This document shows, one piece after another, positions 45,250 through 55,648 of a stretch of DNA of 64,000 nt. Each line of letters begins with the position of its first letter. Position 1 is the stretch's first letter. Source of the stretch: Megascapheus bottae (lineage: Eukaryota > Chordata > Mammalia > Rodentia > Geomyidae); NCBI GenBank assembly GCA_024803745.1, contig JANJXV010000013.1, positions 34,550,001-34,614,000 of the forward strand, written 5' to 3'. The notes below the pieces were generated by a model. That model was not told the origin of the DNA. It saw nothing but the letters and a program-made list of their open reading frames with translations, and searched no databases. The position numbers and the translations under genes are program-made.

Positions 45250-45425
45250 CTACTTTCATTTGTTTATCTAAAGGACTTAAGAATTCAGGAAGGAGGAGAC
45301 TACATAATTCTAGTACATGGATTGAAGAGAATAAAAAGCTGAGCAATGTTGAGCTAGTATTAGTCTTATACATTTAGAGATACCAGGCCTTGTGTTCCAA
45401 CCCCAACCCCCATGAGCGACAGAAA
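45250..45425 (+). mobile_element. Possible old SINE remnant
   Basis: agagataccaggccttgtgt and ttccaaccccaacccc resemble a SINE tRNA-like tail, and a tetranucleotide repeat follows as at other SINE ends. Weak. Confidence 0.35.
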
Positions 45426-45426
45426 A

Positions 45427-45451
45427 ATAGATAGATAGATAGATAGATAGA

Positions 45452-45482
<31 letters not shown>

Positions 45483-45525
45483 GGAGGGAGGGAAAGAGGG
45501 GAAAGAAGGAAGGAAGGGAGGGAAT
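45427..45525 (+). repeat. Compound (GATA)n(ACAT)n and purine repeat
   Basis: About 25 bp of GATA, then about 30 bp of ACAT, then a GGA/GAA-rich purine block. Confidence 0.93.
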
Positions 45526-45530
45526 TCAGA

Positions 45531-46458
45531 TTAATATAACAGAAATATAAAAAATAAATGTTAACTAACTTTTTAAAAACATGACCCTATTTTTTCCTAA
45601 AGTGTTTTGTTTGTATCATAACAAGAGGAAAGCTGTATCTCATTCATTGTTTGTATACATAATAACTGCTAATTTAAAGTATGTTATGAAAGAAGCAGAT
45701 ATTAATAATTTTGTATTCACAAAGAAATTTGGGACTTAAAAGGTGTTGATTTATTGTCTCAAGCTAGCTGTTTTGTAGAAGAATGAGGACTTGGGAAAAT
45801 CAGATCTTATGTTCATTCTAATCAATATTCTTTAAAAATTAGGATGAATAAAGTATTAGAAGGATTTATAAGTTATTCCATACATGTTAGGAGATCTAGC
45901 CACAAAAGCTGGGTTCATTCTTATTCTTGAAGAAAGTCCCTCTCCCTCTATATAATTACTAATGTGCATGTATAGAGTAAATATACATTTATATACTTTT
46001 TATATATAAAAATATACATTTTATACTTTATCTTATACTTCTCAAGGGTACTAAAGACTAATAAGCTCTGCCTCTTAGAGTAATATTTATACCCAATGAG
46101 ACAATATTTTGAAAAGCTAGCTTAGAGAAATACAGTGACTTACCATGATCATAGAAGAAACTGAGAGCAAATTTTTAGCTCCTTTGTAGCAGACACTGCA
46201 TGATACTGGACATTCAGATAAGAACTACTGTTGAACAGATTTGTTACCTAAGATTGTAATCAGAATTCTATTAATACACCTACTGTATATTTTTTCCAAT
46301 GAAAAATTCACCTATCTAAAAATTAATTGTATCTGTTATTTTACATGAATTAAGCATAAAATCTGTTTTTAAAGAGCTTATAAACAAAGCTTATAAATGA
46401 AATAAATTTTATTTCCAACAATGGAATAATGGTAAATATGGGTTTTAAAAGCCATTTG
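45531..46458. other. Single-copy stretch
   Basis: Very AT-rich near 45955-46030; no recognised repeat or gene. Confidence 0.4.
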
Positions 46459-46566
46459 CAAGCCAGGCATTATGGTACTCTTTACGATTGGGATTCAGAG
46501 ACCAGGAGATCACAAATACAAGACTAGCCTAGATTACCTAGCAAGACCCTATCTCAAAAACAAAAA
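46459..46566 (+). mobile_element. Old B1/proto-B1 monomer
   Basis: gccaggcattatggtactct, gggattcagagaccaggaga and caagactagcctagattacc, then tagcaagaccctatctcaaa: a complete but diverged 7SL-derived monomer with no Geo tail. Confidence 0.7.
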
Positions 46567-47069
46567 TGACACCCCCAGAAATTCCATTTTATTTTTACTG
46601 TGTTCATATACTATATTGGCAAAAAATTTATATTTCATATTTTTGATATGTCATTTCTAAAGCTTTTTCCTTTTTTGCTGTGATGGGATTTATAGCAACA
46701 ATTCTTTCTGCAAATGATTATAAATAAATAAGAAGAAAGTATAATGAATAGAAAGAAAAGTCACCTCAAGGTGGAACTAGGAAGTCAGGAATAAGAAACA
46801 TTTGTACATATGTTTTATTATACTAATGTATTATTGTGAACATTTCCTGTTATGCATTTTATAATTCTTTCAATTTTTAAAAGATTTTAAATGAAATGTA
46901 GTTTAGTTTGCATTTTTATTTTTGTTTTGAAATCAAGTTTTTCCATATATAAACGCTCTTTAAAATTTTTCTATGTGCCATCTCTTAAGTGGAACAAACA
47001 GTAACATTTTAGCAAACGATAATTCTTGAAAAGTAAATACCCTAAACATGATCTATTAACCAATAGTAA

Positions 47070-47290
47070 ATGTGAGTTCTTAGGCTCTCCTGGCTGAGTC
47101 AGTGTTGGTATAAGAAGTAGCATATGCTGCAAAAGCTGTAAGGCTTTCCTGCCTTGCCCTGCTGCAAAACAGTGGTAACCATTGGTTGCTGGGCAATGAA
47201 CAACACAGCAAACCCAGCGCCCTTCACTTCTGCATTTATTTATCTAGATTAATGATGTAGATCATCATAAACAAACAAAGTATTTGTTAT
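47070..47290. promoter_or_regulatory. Candidate distal regulatory element
   Basis: A less AT-rich, non-repetitive island. It holds an AP-1 type site TGAGTCA (47095-47101), an inverted CCAAT (attgg, 47181-47185) and an imperfect X-box-like palindrome ggttgctgggcaa (47184-47196) within about 100 bp. Motif clustering alone does not prove function; no transcript or CpG island is visible. Confidence 0.25.
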
Positions 47291-48113
47291 ATAAATAGGA
47301 TAGCTAATGCATGTCAGGAAATTTTAAGATTTTCCTTAGCATTCATGTGTACTTTCAGGGCTTTTAGCCTTGAAAGAGATATAGATTGTTTGGAAACCAA
47401 AATTGAAGTTAGATCGAAAGGGTACAATATGATCTCCTTACTTCAGGATAAACACTATGAATCTTAGGAAGGCAAATTGAATACATTTCTACTTTTACTG
47501 TTTTTAGCAAGTAGAAATTATAGGATAATTTATTTATAGTAAGGCACAGAATAGTCTACTCATTTTGATGAGAAAATCTCCATTCTTGATGCTCATTACT
47601 ATCAAATCTATCAAAGTTCAAAGGAATAATGAAGCCCATTAAAAATGTAAAAAGTAAGATTTGCAAGAAAAACAAATCCAAAAAACATTAACCAGTAAGA
47701 CAAAATATACTTCTTTTTCATTTGTAAAAGCTAAGAAGACTATTAGTGAAATATATTTCAGATATTTAACCAAATCTAATGTCCACTGTCAGTCCTAATG
47801 GTTGTACTGCACCATATTAACAGTCAGTACAAATGCTCTATGATCTCCAAACAGATTGTTTCCGCAATTAGTATCTATGTACCAAGTTAGCAATAAAAAA
47901 TATATATAGGCCCATTTCCTCAGGCTCTACCTAACAGACAGTGGCAAAAATAAAATGAAATAATAATTATTTTTAGGGTGAACTGTAAAATCAACAAAAT
48001 GTAAAAATCAAACAAAAATAACAGGCATTAAAATAGAATCATTCTGGAGTTAGACTGAAGATTTCAAAAAAAAGTTTTGTTTTGTTTTGCTACGCCTTCT
48101 ACTTTTCTGTTAG

Positions 48114-48127
48114 GTTACTATGGAAAC
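48114..48127. promoter_or_regulatory. X-box-like motif (RFX type)
   Basis: gttactatggaaac fits the RFX half-site pattern GTNRCC...GGNAAC with one change (T for C at the sixth base). It lies in single-copy DNA about 0.9 kb from the element at 47070. Confidence 0.25.
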
Positions 48128-48466
48128 CAGTGAAAAAGCTTTGGAGATTTTTATACAAATAACTACTTCAGCTATTAAATGAATTGACCCTTTTGCTATG
48201 ATTATTCCAAAAATACTTGCCATCCCTATACAGTCAACCAGTTCTACCAAATAATGAGCAGCTGTAGTGATAATTATCATATTGATTATAAGTAAGTGTG
48301 TGATACAGCCTGAGTATTTTTTCTTAAAATGCTTGTATTTTCTCCTTTCTTATCTACATATTATTCAGCCATATTGACAGTAACACTGTTACTTTGAGAA
48401 AGATTTGTCTGTCTTTAGGTAATTTAGTGGCTCTTATTCAGTGTGATTATCATACTAAAAAGCCTA

Positions 48467-48535
48467 ATTTGTTGGAAGTGATAGAACACATGCTTAGCAA
48501 GCACATGGCTCAAATTCAAACCCCAGGACCACAAA
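48467..48535 (+). mobile_element. ID-like SINE remnant
   Basis: ggaagtgatagaacacatgc, ttagcaagcacatggctcaa and attcaaaccccaggaccac: a tRNA/ID-like unit with recognisable box regions. Confidence 0.6.
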
Positions 48536-48784
48536 AGGAGGGGAGATCATCGTAAGTCCATTAGTGATATCAGTAAGGTAGAGCACAGATTGGAAGCCCT
48601 ACGCCCTCTTTCCTTCCACAAAGACACATTCTAAAGTAAAAGGACTAATTATCTTTCGGAGAAATCCAGAAACTGGTTAAGATGCTCTCAAGAAAGCATA
48701 CAGACAACTGGGACTCAATTGTCAGGAGCATTCAAGGCATTTGCTTACCATAGTTCTTTCTCCCAGCACATTTTACAGCCTTTG

Positions 48785-49115
48785 GGGGGTATCTGCTACA
48801 ATGAAATACCACAAAACTGGGTAAATTATAAGCAACACCAATTTATTTCTCACAGTGTAGAAGCTGGAAACCCTAGATCATAGTCCAAAATCTGACTAAG
48901 GCCTGTTTCTCATAAATAGTGTCATCTAAATGTCAGAATGGATGGAGAGGCAGAAAGTGTCTCCATTAGTCTTGAGCACTTTTATTAGAGTGCTGAGCCC
49001 CTTTATGTGGGTAAGCTATCATAATGCAGTCACCTCTCAGGAGCTCCATATCTCAATTTAGAACACTGGAATTTGTTGCACCATGAATTTTAGAGGAGAT
49101 ATCATAACTCAGAAG
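48785..49115 (-). mobile_element. MLT1-type (MaLR) LTR remnant
   Basis: Antisense: tatctgctacaatgaaatac, cacaaaactgggtaaattat, aagcaacaccaatttatttc, tcacagtgtagaagctggaa, then ctttatgtgggtaagctatc and agtcacctctcaggagctcc. Solitary LTR. Confidence 0.75.
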
Positions 49116-49514
49116 GAAACTCCCAGTTTCTAACTTTGTCCTGAGGTAGAAAAAGTGTTAGACTGTATATCTGATATTCTTACTTTGGGGAGAACTGACA
49201 AGAGACTAGTTGATGTGATGCTTCTTTCAGATTTCTGACAGGACATATTCTAGAGGCCTGATGGCCACCATGAGCAAAGGAACTGCTAAGTGTGCTATTG
49301 CTCCAGAGGAGCCATAGCAGACGTGGGGCAATCAGTTTGGTGATCCCAAGGGGAAAAGAAGTGTGGAACATTTTTATTAAACATTCCTGCTCTTCAAGGT
49401 GCTTCCCAATGGCTAGTTTCTTTCTAGCCCAACTTCAAACATTCATAGAACCCAACATAGAAACCTGGTGCACAGGAGCTATTGAGAACCAAAAGAGCTA
49501 GACACTGTCCTACT
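49116..49514. other. Single-copy stretch
   Basis: No recognised repeat or gene. Two overlapping open frames (49180-49371 minus, 49292-49501 plus) have no motif and may be chance. Confidence 0.4.
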
Positions 49515-49683
49515 GAAGGAAGGAAGGAAGGAGAGGGAGGGAGGGAGGGAGGGAGGGAAGGAGAGAGGGGGGAAGAAAGGAAAGAAAAAGAAAGGAAAAA
49601 TGAAGGAGAGAGAGGGAAGGAAAGGGATGTGAAGAGAGGAGGGGTAGGGAGGGGTAGGAAAGGGAAGGGAAGGGAAAAGAAGT
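49515..49683 (+). repeat. Long purine tract
   Basis: GGAA, GGGA and GAGA units over about 170 bp, almost without pyrimidines on the plus strand. The Glu/Arg/Gly-rich open frame 49482-49691 is its translation. Confidence 0.95.
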
Positions 49684-49684
49684 G

Positions 49685-49757
49685 TGACTGAATAGTAGAG
49701 TGCTAATCTAGCACATGCAATACCCTGGGTTACACCAATTATACTTCAAAAAAACAA
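49685..49757 (+). mobile_element. ID-like SINE remnant
   Basis: gtgactgaatagtagagtgc, taatctagcacatgcaatac and cctgggttacaccaattata: a diverged ID unit wedged between the purine tract and an L1. Confidence 0.55.
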
Positions 49758-50245
49758 GAAAGTGAAGTAAGCCAGACCCAAAGGAACATAGGCTCAATGG
49801 TTTCCGTCATTTGTGATCATTAGTACACATCTAGGACTCTCCTAGCAGAGGATTATAATAGTTCAAAACCTAGGTGCATAAGGTCATATGGGATGAGACT
49901 AAATCAGTGGAACTCTAGGATATGGAAACAAGAGCTTTACCTTGTGTGGTTGCTCTTAATGTACTATGTTATTTATCTTCTCTTTTTTGCCCTTATGGTT
50001 AATCTCATATTGTTACTGTATCTGACTTTGTTACCTGGTAGATTGCATATACATCCATTTGTTTACTTGAAATAGGAAAAGGAAGGAGGGAAAACAAGAA
50101 TGGGAGGGGGTGGGGAGAGGGAAATGGAGACAAAAACATGAGAAAGGAATATCAATGTATGAGAAGTAATGCACCTACTACCTGACAAATGTAACTGTAA
50201 CCTCTCTATACATTATCCTGACAATAAAAAAATAAAATAAAAAAG
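49758..50245 (+). mobile_element. L1 3' end, type B
   Basis: Sense copy: gaagtaagccagacccaaag (ORF2 end), aggactctcctagcagagga, a G-rich block and atgagaaaggaatatcaatg. It ends with acattatcctgacaataaaa and an A-rich tail, and best shows the type B terminus. Confidence 0.88.
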
Positions 50246-50911
50246 AATAAGAAAAGCTAGTAAAAAGAGAGGGCGGGGGAATAAACATTAAGGCAGAAAT
50301 AAATGAAATAGACAATATAAAAAGCAACAAAACTATTAACGGATGTTTTGAAAACTTAAAGCAAACAGAAAATGAAAAGACTAAAATAAATAAAATAAGG
50401 GGCATCACAGAAGGAAAAAGTATTATGAACAATTGATAAGGTAATGACTTAAATAGCTTGGAAAAAATAAATTCCTGGAAAATAGAACCGACTAACACTG
50501 AATTATCAAAGATTTGCAAATCTGAACAGAGTGGTAACTAGTGAGGAAATTCAAGCAGCAATCAAAAACCTTTCAATAAAGAAAATCCAAGGACCAGATG
50601 GCTCCCCTGGTAAATTCTACCAAACATTTAAAAGAATTAATGCCAATTCTTCTCAAACACTTCCAAAAATTTGAAGAGGAAGGAACACATCCAAACTCAT
50701 TTTGAGGCCAGAATTTCTCTGATACCAAAGCCAAAAAATATGCCATGAGGAAAAGAAAATTACAGGTCACTATCTTTGGTGAATTTACAGGCAAAACCTT
50801 AATTAAAACAAACTACCAAATTAAATTCAACAACACAGTGAAAGAGTCATATACCATAATAAAGAAGATTTATTCCTATTATGGAAGATGGTTCAACATA
50901 CATTAAAAAAG

Positions 50912-50990
50912 GAGATGGGGGGAGGGAGGGAGGGAGGATGGAAGGAAGGAAGGAAGGAAGGAAGGAAGGAAAAAAGTAGGGAAAAAGAGA
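50912..50990 (+). repeat. (GGGA)n(GGAA)n microsatellite inside the old L1
   Basis: GGGA units followed by about 40 bp of GGAA units, then a looser purine run. The 113-codon Pro/Ser-rich frame on the minus strand (50847-51188) is produced by this tract plus the L1 end. Confidence 0.93.
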
Positions 50991-51022
50991 AAGAAATGTG
51001 ATCATATTAACTGAGTAAGGAT

Positions 51023-51195
51023 AAAAACCAAATAACTGAAATGGGGACCAAGACATGAGAAAGAGTATCAATGTTTGTAAAGTAATGCATCTTCTATCTG
51101 GTGAATATAATGTAATCCTTCTATTAATTACAATAAAAAATATGAAAAAAAGACAAATACCACTTTCTTCCTGATCAAAAAAAATCAAATAACTG
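51023..51195 (+). mobile_element. Short L1 3' end inserted in an older L1
   Basis: Body from 51039: atggggaccaagacatgaga, aaagagtatcaatgtttgta, tattaattacaataaaaaat (to about 51152). It is followed by about 25 bp of extra sequence and an 8-base A run. The flanks aaaaaccaaataactg (51023-51038) and aaaaatcaaataactg (51180-51195) differ at one base and look like a TSD. The extra 25 bp inside the TSD may be a tiny 3' transduction or an L1-derived antisense piece. Confidence 0.8.
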
Positions 51196-51414
51196 TCCTG
51201 TTAGATGCAAAAAACCCATTTAACAACTTGCCATACTTGCATGTAAAAACACTCAATAAACTAAAACTTATTCATCAACGTGAATAAAGACATAAAATAA
51301 GAAGCCCAGAACTAACATCTCAATAGTGAATAATTGAAAGCTTTTCTTTATGATTAGAATTAAGCAGGGATACCTACTCTGTTCAACATAGTACAGAAAG
51401 AATGGTTATGCTTT

Positions 51415-51775
51415 CCTGTGATCTCCAGACTAAAGTAGAAGACTCAAGAATTCAAGGCTAGTTTGATCTCCTAGCATACACAAGGCCCTGGGGTTTGGTT
51501 TGGTTTTGTTTTTGTGGGTCATGGGGCTTGAAATGGGCCTTGAGCTCTTCAGCTGAAGGCTACCACCCTACCATTGAGGCAAGCCCCACTTCCCATTTTC
51601 TAGGGGTTAATTGGAAATAAGAGTCTCAGTTCCTTCTATGCTCATGGCTGGCTTTGAACCTTGATCCTCAGATCTTAGCCTCCTGAGTAGCTAGACTTAC
51701 AGGTAGAAGCCACCATGCCCAGCAAGGCCCTGAGTTTTGTCTTAAGCACTGGGAGGAAAAAAAGGCAAGGGGGGG
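51415..51775 (+). mobile_element. Old B1-ID SINE split by a B1-Geo SINE
   Basis: The outer element (sense) reads aagaattcaaggctagtttg, tagcatacacaaggccctg and, after the interruption, gttttgtcttaagcactggg. The inner element (51495-51722, antisense) is B1-Geo: ggtcatggggcttgaaatgg, gaggcaagccccacttccca, gagtagctagacttacaggt. The short repeat caaggccctg (51481-51490 and 51723-51732) is the inner TSD. Confidence 0.75.
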
Positions 51776-51784
51776 GGAGTAAAT

Positions 51785-52395
51785 CACTTAAATATTTCAC
51801 CAAAGAAGGCTTCACATAAAAAGTTATTCTAAAAAGTTACTGGAATCCTTGTGCATTGTTGTGTGAACATAAAATTTGCAGCATGGAGGTAGCTTAAAAA
51901 ATTAAAACTAGAATTCCCATATGATCCAGTAATCACACTTTCAAAAATATAGAAATCAGGATCTCATCAGCCAAGAGGTTGCCAACAGGTAAAAACAACT
52001 TGATTTCCCTTTAACAAATGAATAAATAATGTGTCTTAGACACACATTTTAATATTATTAAGTCTTTAACATGAAGGAAATCCTACCCTAGGGTGTAATA
52101 TAACCTTGAGACCCTATGCTAAATGAATTAAGGCAGTCACAGAAAGACAATATTACTTTATCCTGTTAACATGAATATCCAAAATTGATTCATGAAGGTC
52201 TGAAGTAGAGTGATGGTTGCCACAGGTTGGGAAAAGGGGAAATAAGGAATTGCAACTTAATAAAACTTTAGTAGGTATAAAATTTAAGTTATGCATAAGA
52301 AGAAGTGCTAAAGATCTGTGTGTAACATTTTGTTTACAGTTGGCAGCAGTATATGCTCAATTCACTGAGAGGGTAGATCTCCTAGTAAGTTTTGG
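51785..52395 (+). mobile_element. Ancient L1 ORF2 end and 3' UTR
   Basis: Sense continuation of the fossil at 50250. Landmarks are ggaggtagcttaaaaaatta, ttcccatatgatccagtaat, atagaaatcaggatctcatc, aaggcagtcacagaaagaca, tagagtgatggttgccacag and gagagggtagatctcctagt. This is the order of old mammalian L1 (L1M-like) ORF2 end and 3' UTR. The RT-to-C-terminus middle is deleted. Confidence 0.78.
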
Positions 52396-53040
52396 TTTTG
52401 TTTATGTTGATACTAGAATTTGAGCTTACAGCTTTCTCACAGTATTTTTAACTGCGTATTTTTAAAATAAAAATTAGTTCATTTGATTTTATATGTTAAT
52501 GTTTTCATAACAAGGGGAATACATTATGTAACACAAGTTCCTTTTGAAAAGGCAACACCCACCCATAAACATATATTCAAATAAAATTCTCTAAGCCTGA
52601 CAATTTCACACAAAAAAAATATGACTACTACATTAGAATATAGCTTTCCCTTCTGCTCATGATTGTTTTCAAAAAATGTAGAATTTCTACATATTATAGA
52701 AATAATTTTCCAAACAAATTATTTTTCCTTCACTATGAGTTTTATATAGCACTTTGTGATTTATTCTATCCTTTGTGATTTATTCTATCCTAGAGTTAGT
52801 TCAAGTGTGGTTTTTTTCATGGTATGCACAAAAGATTTGTTTTCTTGACATATACAATATGTTGATGATACTTTTACCCATCTTTATTGTTGGTTTCCAA
52901 GGTTATTTGCTGAGAAATGTATTATAAGTAGAATCTAGTAATAATGTGTAATATTTTTAATTTAGGAATACTGGCTAATTTTGTAAAAGCTCTTGTTAAA
53001 ATTCAGGCTGAATTACCATTTTTACCTTAAACATATTGTT
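52396..53040. other. Single-copy stretch
   Basis: AT-rich, no recognised repeat or gene apart from a short tandem duplication (52752-52789). Confidence 0.4.
52752..52789. repeat. Perfect 19-bp tandem duplication
   Basis: ctttgtgatttattctatc occurs twice, head to tail, without mismatch. Confidence 0.95.
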
Positions 53041-53355
53041 AAAGAATGAGCTCAAGCTGGGCACAGTGGCTCATACCTGTAATCCTAGCTACTCAGGAGA
53101 CTGAGATCAGAGGATTGCAGTTCAAAGCCAGCCCAGGCACTAAAGTCTGTGAGATTCTTATCTCCAGTTAACCATTAGAAAACCTGAAGTGGTGCTGTGG
53201 CTCAAGGGGTAGGGTGGTAACCTTGAGCTGAACAGCCCAGGCCCAGGAGTAGGGGGGTAGTCTTGAGCTGAAGAGCTCAGGAACAGTGCCCAGGCCCAGA
53301 GCTCAAGCCCCATGACCAAAAAAAAAAAAAAACAAAACCAAAAAGAATGAGCTCA
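53041..53355 (+). mobile_element. B1-Geo SINE with duplicated Geo segment and perfect TSD
   Basis: Body at 53055-53341. The flanking 14-bp repeat aaagaatgagctca is perfect (53041-53054 and 53342-53355). The Geo tail has an extra internal copy: gtaaccttgagctgaacagc, then ggtagtcttgagctgaagag. It shares this structure with 28612-28860. Confidence 0.93.
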
Positions 53356-55039
53356 AAACACCCAGAAGCAATATTCTAAATATTGCATGTTTACTTGCTA
53401 ATATCTCAGTTTATGCTTATCACTTGCAATTCTCTGCACAAAGCAAGCATAGATCTGCCATACCACAAGCAGATTCACAATTTACATAATTAATATCGAC
53501 CCTTATGTTTATTCCATATACAATACACATGTATCTAAATATTTACCCAATTTGCTCACTCTTTATTATTGTCACCTCAAATATGTAAATAAAAATCAAA
53601 AGTTTTCCTGCTAGCTTCAAGTACATGCTTTTTTCTGCAGTTTTGACATAACATTGTTGCCAAGGGAAACCTGAAGATAGCCAGTATTATACCCACAGGC
53701 AATTTAGTTAAACAAATTATGCAGCAATTGTTAGAAATTTGTCTTGAATTATCTGATTTGGCTTTGTGGCCTAAAGTTTACCAGATAATTTTCAGAGCAG
53801 TAAATTGCTTTCACTTATGAGACCTTAGTTTGTTCCTGGAAAAAAAAAGGCCTTTTCTCCTGTCAGATTTTCCCAGTAATGCTTCATGTACCATTAAACT
53901 GTTGGCACATGTTAACCCCAGTGGATAGATTTTGTTTGGCATCCTAAGGAATTTCGATATATTTAAGAAGGTGAGAAGTACACATTGGCAACATTAAACA
54001 ACATAAGTCTAAACCCAATTGGCATTTACATGCCAAAGATGAAATTTGTGCCAACTGTTTAATAGTACACAATAACTGTTCAACTACATCCGTTGATTTC
54101 AGCAAAACAGTTTAATGTGTGTTTTGTCTTGAATCATTAAGAAGTAGTTTTGGCGTGTGGTGCATTAATAACAGAGGCTATTATCCATAACTTTCACATA
54201 AACAAATATGAATAACATTGAAAGGTTAGTCATACTAGAGTTAAATTGAATATAAAAATCTCGCTTCATTTTAAAATGCCTCTTCATTTCCTTAAATAAA
54301 ATTAACTTGAACTTTTACTAACTTGAGGAAACATGTTTAGGTTTTAACACTTCAAATACATGTATATGCTACTCACTTTAAGCCGATGACTAATAGAGAG
54401 ACAGAGACAGAGAGAAACAGAGAGCAATAACAAGAAAGAGACTATACAAGCCTTGGACAAGTGTTCATGGAAAGGGAAAAATCAATGTAATCTTCTATTT
54501 GAAAAGTTTACAGTTAGTAGGGAAGACATGACCAAGGGAGAGAAAATACAAGCAGAAGTTCTAACAGTAATGCAGGCAGATAGTGTCTGTTAAAAAAAAA
54601 AAAAAGATGGCATAAAAATGTAAGTGAGAAGAGGGTAAGAGGGAACTAGAAAAGGTCATTGGAGAACGTTATATAATTAATATAGGAGAACTTTCAAAGA
54701 CTGATTCCCATCACAGAAGACACAAAGAAATAGAAGCAGGCTTAGAAATTTGGAAAGAGAAAGGCAGAGAAGAGTTTAAGTTAAATTTTGCAAACTAAAT
54801 TTCTCTGCCGTGAAGAAGGAAAAGGACTACATGGAATTTTATGTAATATGTATTTGACGTAATTTTAGTTTCCTAGCCTACAGTGTTTCTGATTCACTTT
54901 TGGATCATCTGAAGTCACCCAAAGGTATAGGCAGCTATCCTCTAGATAGCCATAGCTGAAATACATTGAGAAAATAATGTGTTAGAAAACATGATATCTC
55001 CAGTAAGTCACCACAGTCCAGAAGAAAGCAATTGTTCTA
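53356..55039. other. Single-copy stretch, 1.7 kb
   Basis: No recognised repeat or gene. 53620-54120 has ordinary complexity and includes an X-box-like motif at 53656-53670. A small GAGACA-type tract is at 54396-54425. Confidence 0.45.
53656..53670. promoter_or_regulatory. X-box-like motif
   Basis: gttgccaagggaaac resembles the RFX palindrome GTTGCC..GGNAAC with one extra base in the spacer. It lies in a non-repetitive stretch. Confidence 0.22.
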
Positions 55040-55165
55040 AATACGACCCCTCTCAGACCTTTAATCCCAGCTCTAGGTACCTGAGGCAGGAAGATTCTTT
55101 AAATGTAGTGATTCAAGATCAGACCAAGCAGTAAAGCAAGATCACACCTCTTAAAAATAATTATA
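55040..55165 (+). mobile_element. Old B1-type SINE
   Basis: cagacctttaatcccagctc, taggtacctgaggcaggaag and aagatcagaccaagcagtaa: a diverged 7SL-derived monomer followed by an AT-rich tract (55160-55210). Confidence 0.65.
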
Positions 55166-55215
55166 TATTTTATATATGAATATCCATATATTAATTATAT
55201 GTACATGCAGATACA

Positions 55216-55446
55216 TTTTAAACAACCCTAAATAGCATATCACAAGACAAATGTTCTAAATGTAGTAGTTTCTCTTCATAATTGCTCTAGAGTACACAGC
55301 AATAGTCACTGAGTAATGACTAATGATTCTTGCAAGCAATATAGGAACAAGGTAGTAGAAAGTAAAATTGAAGACAAGTTAGTGTGAAGTCATAATAAGC
55401 CTGTTGAATATTTAGTGCCTAACAACTTGCTACAAAAGCAAATTAA
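55216..55446. other. Unassigned spacer
   Basis: No recognised repeat or gene. Confidence 0.35.
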
Positions 55447-55648
55447 GGGTCAGTAGTTTTGCCAACTGGTAGAGTGCTTACCTGCATGCACAAAGACCTG
55501 GGTTTGATTCCTCAGTACCATATACAAAGAAAAAGCCAGAAATGGTGCTGTGACTCAGGTGGTAGAGCTCTAGCCTTGAGAAAATCCAAGGACAACTCTC
55601 AGGCCCTGAGTTCAAGCCTGGAGACTGGCAAAAAATAAAAAATAAAAA
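55447..55648 (+). mobile_element. IDL-Geo SINE
   Basis: Sense copy with head gttttgccaactggtagagt, B box ggtttgattcc, Geo module and an AAAT-rich tail; more diverged than most copies. Confidence 0.88.

Larger units (their letters stand above)
46567..48466. other. Single-copy stretch with candidate regulatory DNA
   Basis: Mostly AT-rich with no recognised repeat. It contains a more GC-balanced island at 47070-47290 and an X-box-like motif at 48114-48127, described separately. Confidence 0.45.
50250..51410 (+). mobile_element. Ancient L1 ORF2 remnant (RT region)
   Basis: Sense fossil of L1 ORF2. Around 50541-50720, using two frames, it reads EEIQAAIKNLSIKKIQGPDG then SPGKFYQTFK and KHFQKFEEEGTHPNS, the start of the L1 reverse-transcriptase domain. 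After a gap filled by younger DNA, 51190-51260 reads LLDAKNPFNN and VKTLNKL, colinear with the SIDAEKAF..LKTLNKL stretch of L1 RT. Stops and frameshifts are frequent. Younger insertions lie at 50912-50990 and 51039-51183. Confidence 0.8.

Noticed and set aside
47270..47310. TATA-like sequence (ttatataaatagg) as a promoter
   Set aside because: A TATA-like string is common in AT-rich DNA, and no transcript, CpG island or exon follows it.
49482..49691. Glu/Arg/Gly-rich 69-codon frame
   Set aside because: Produced by a long purine tract.
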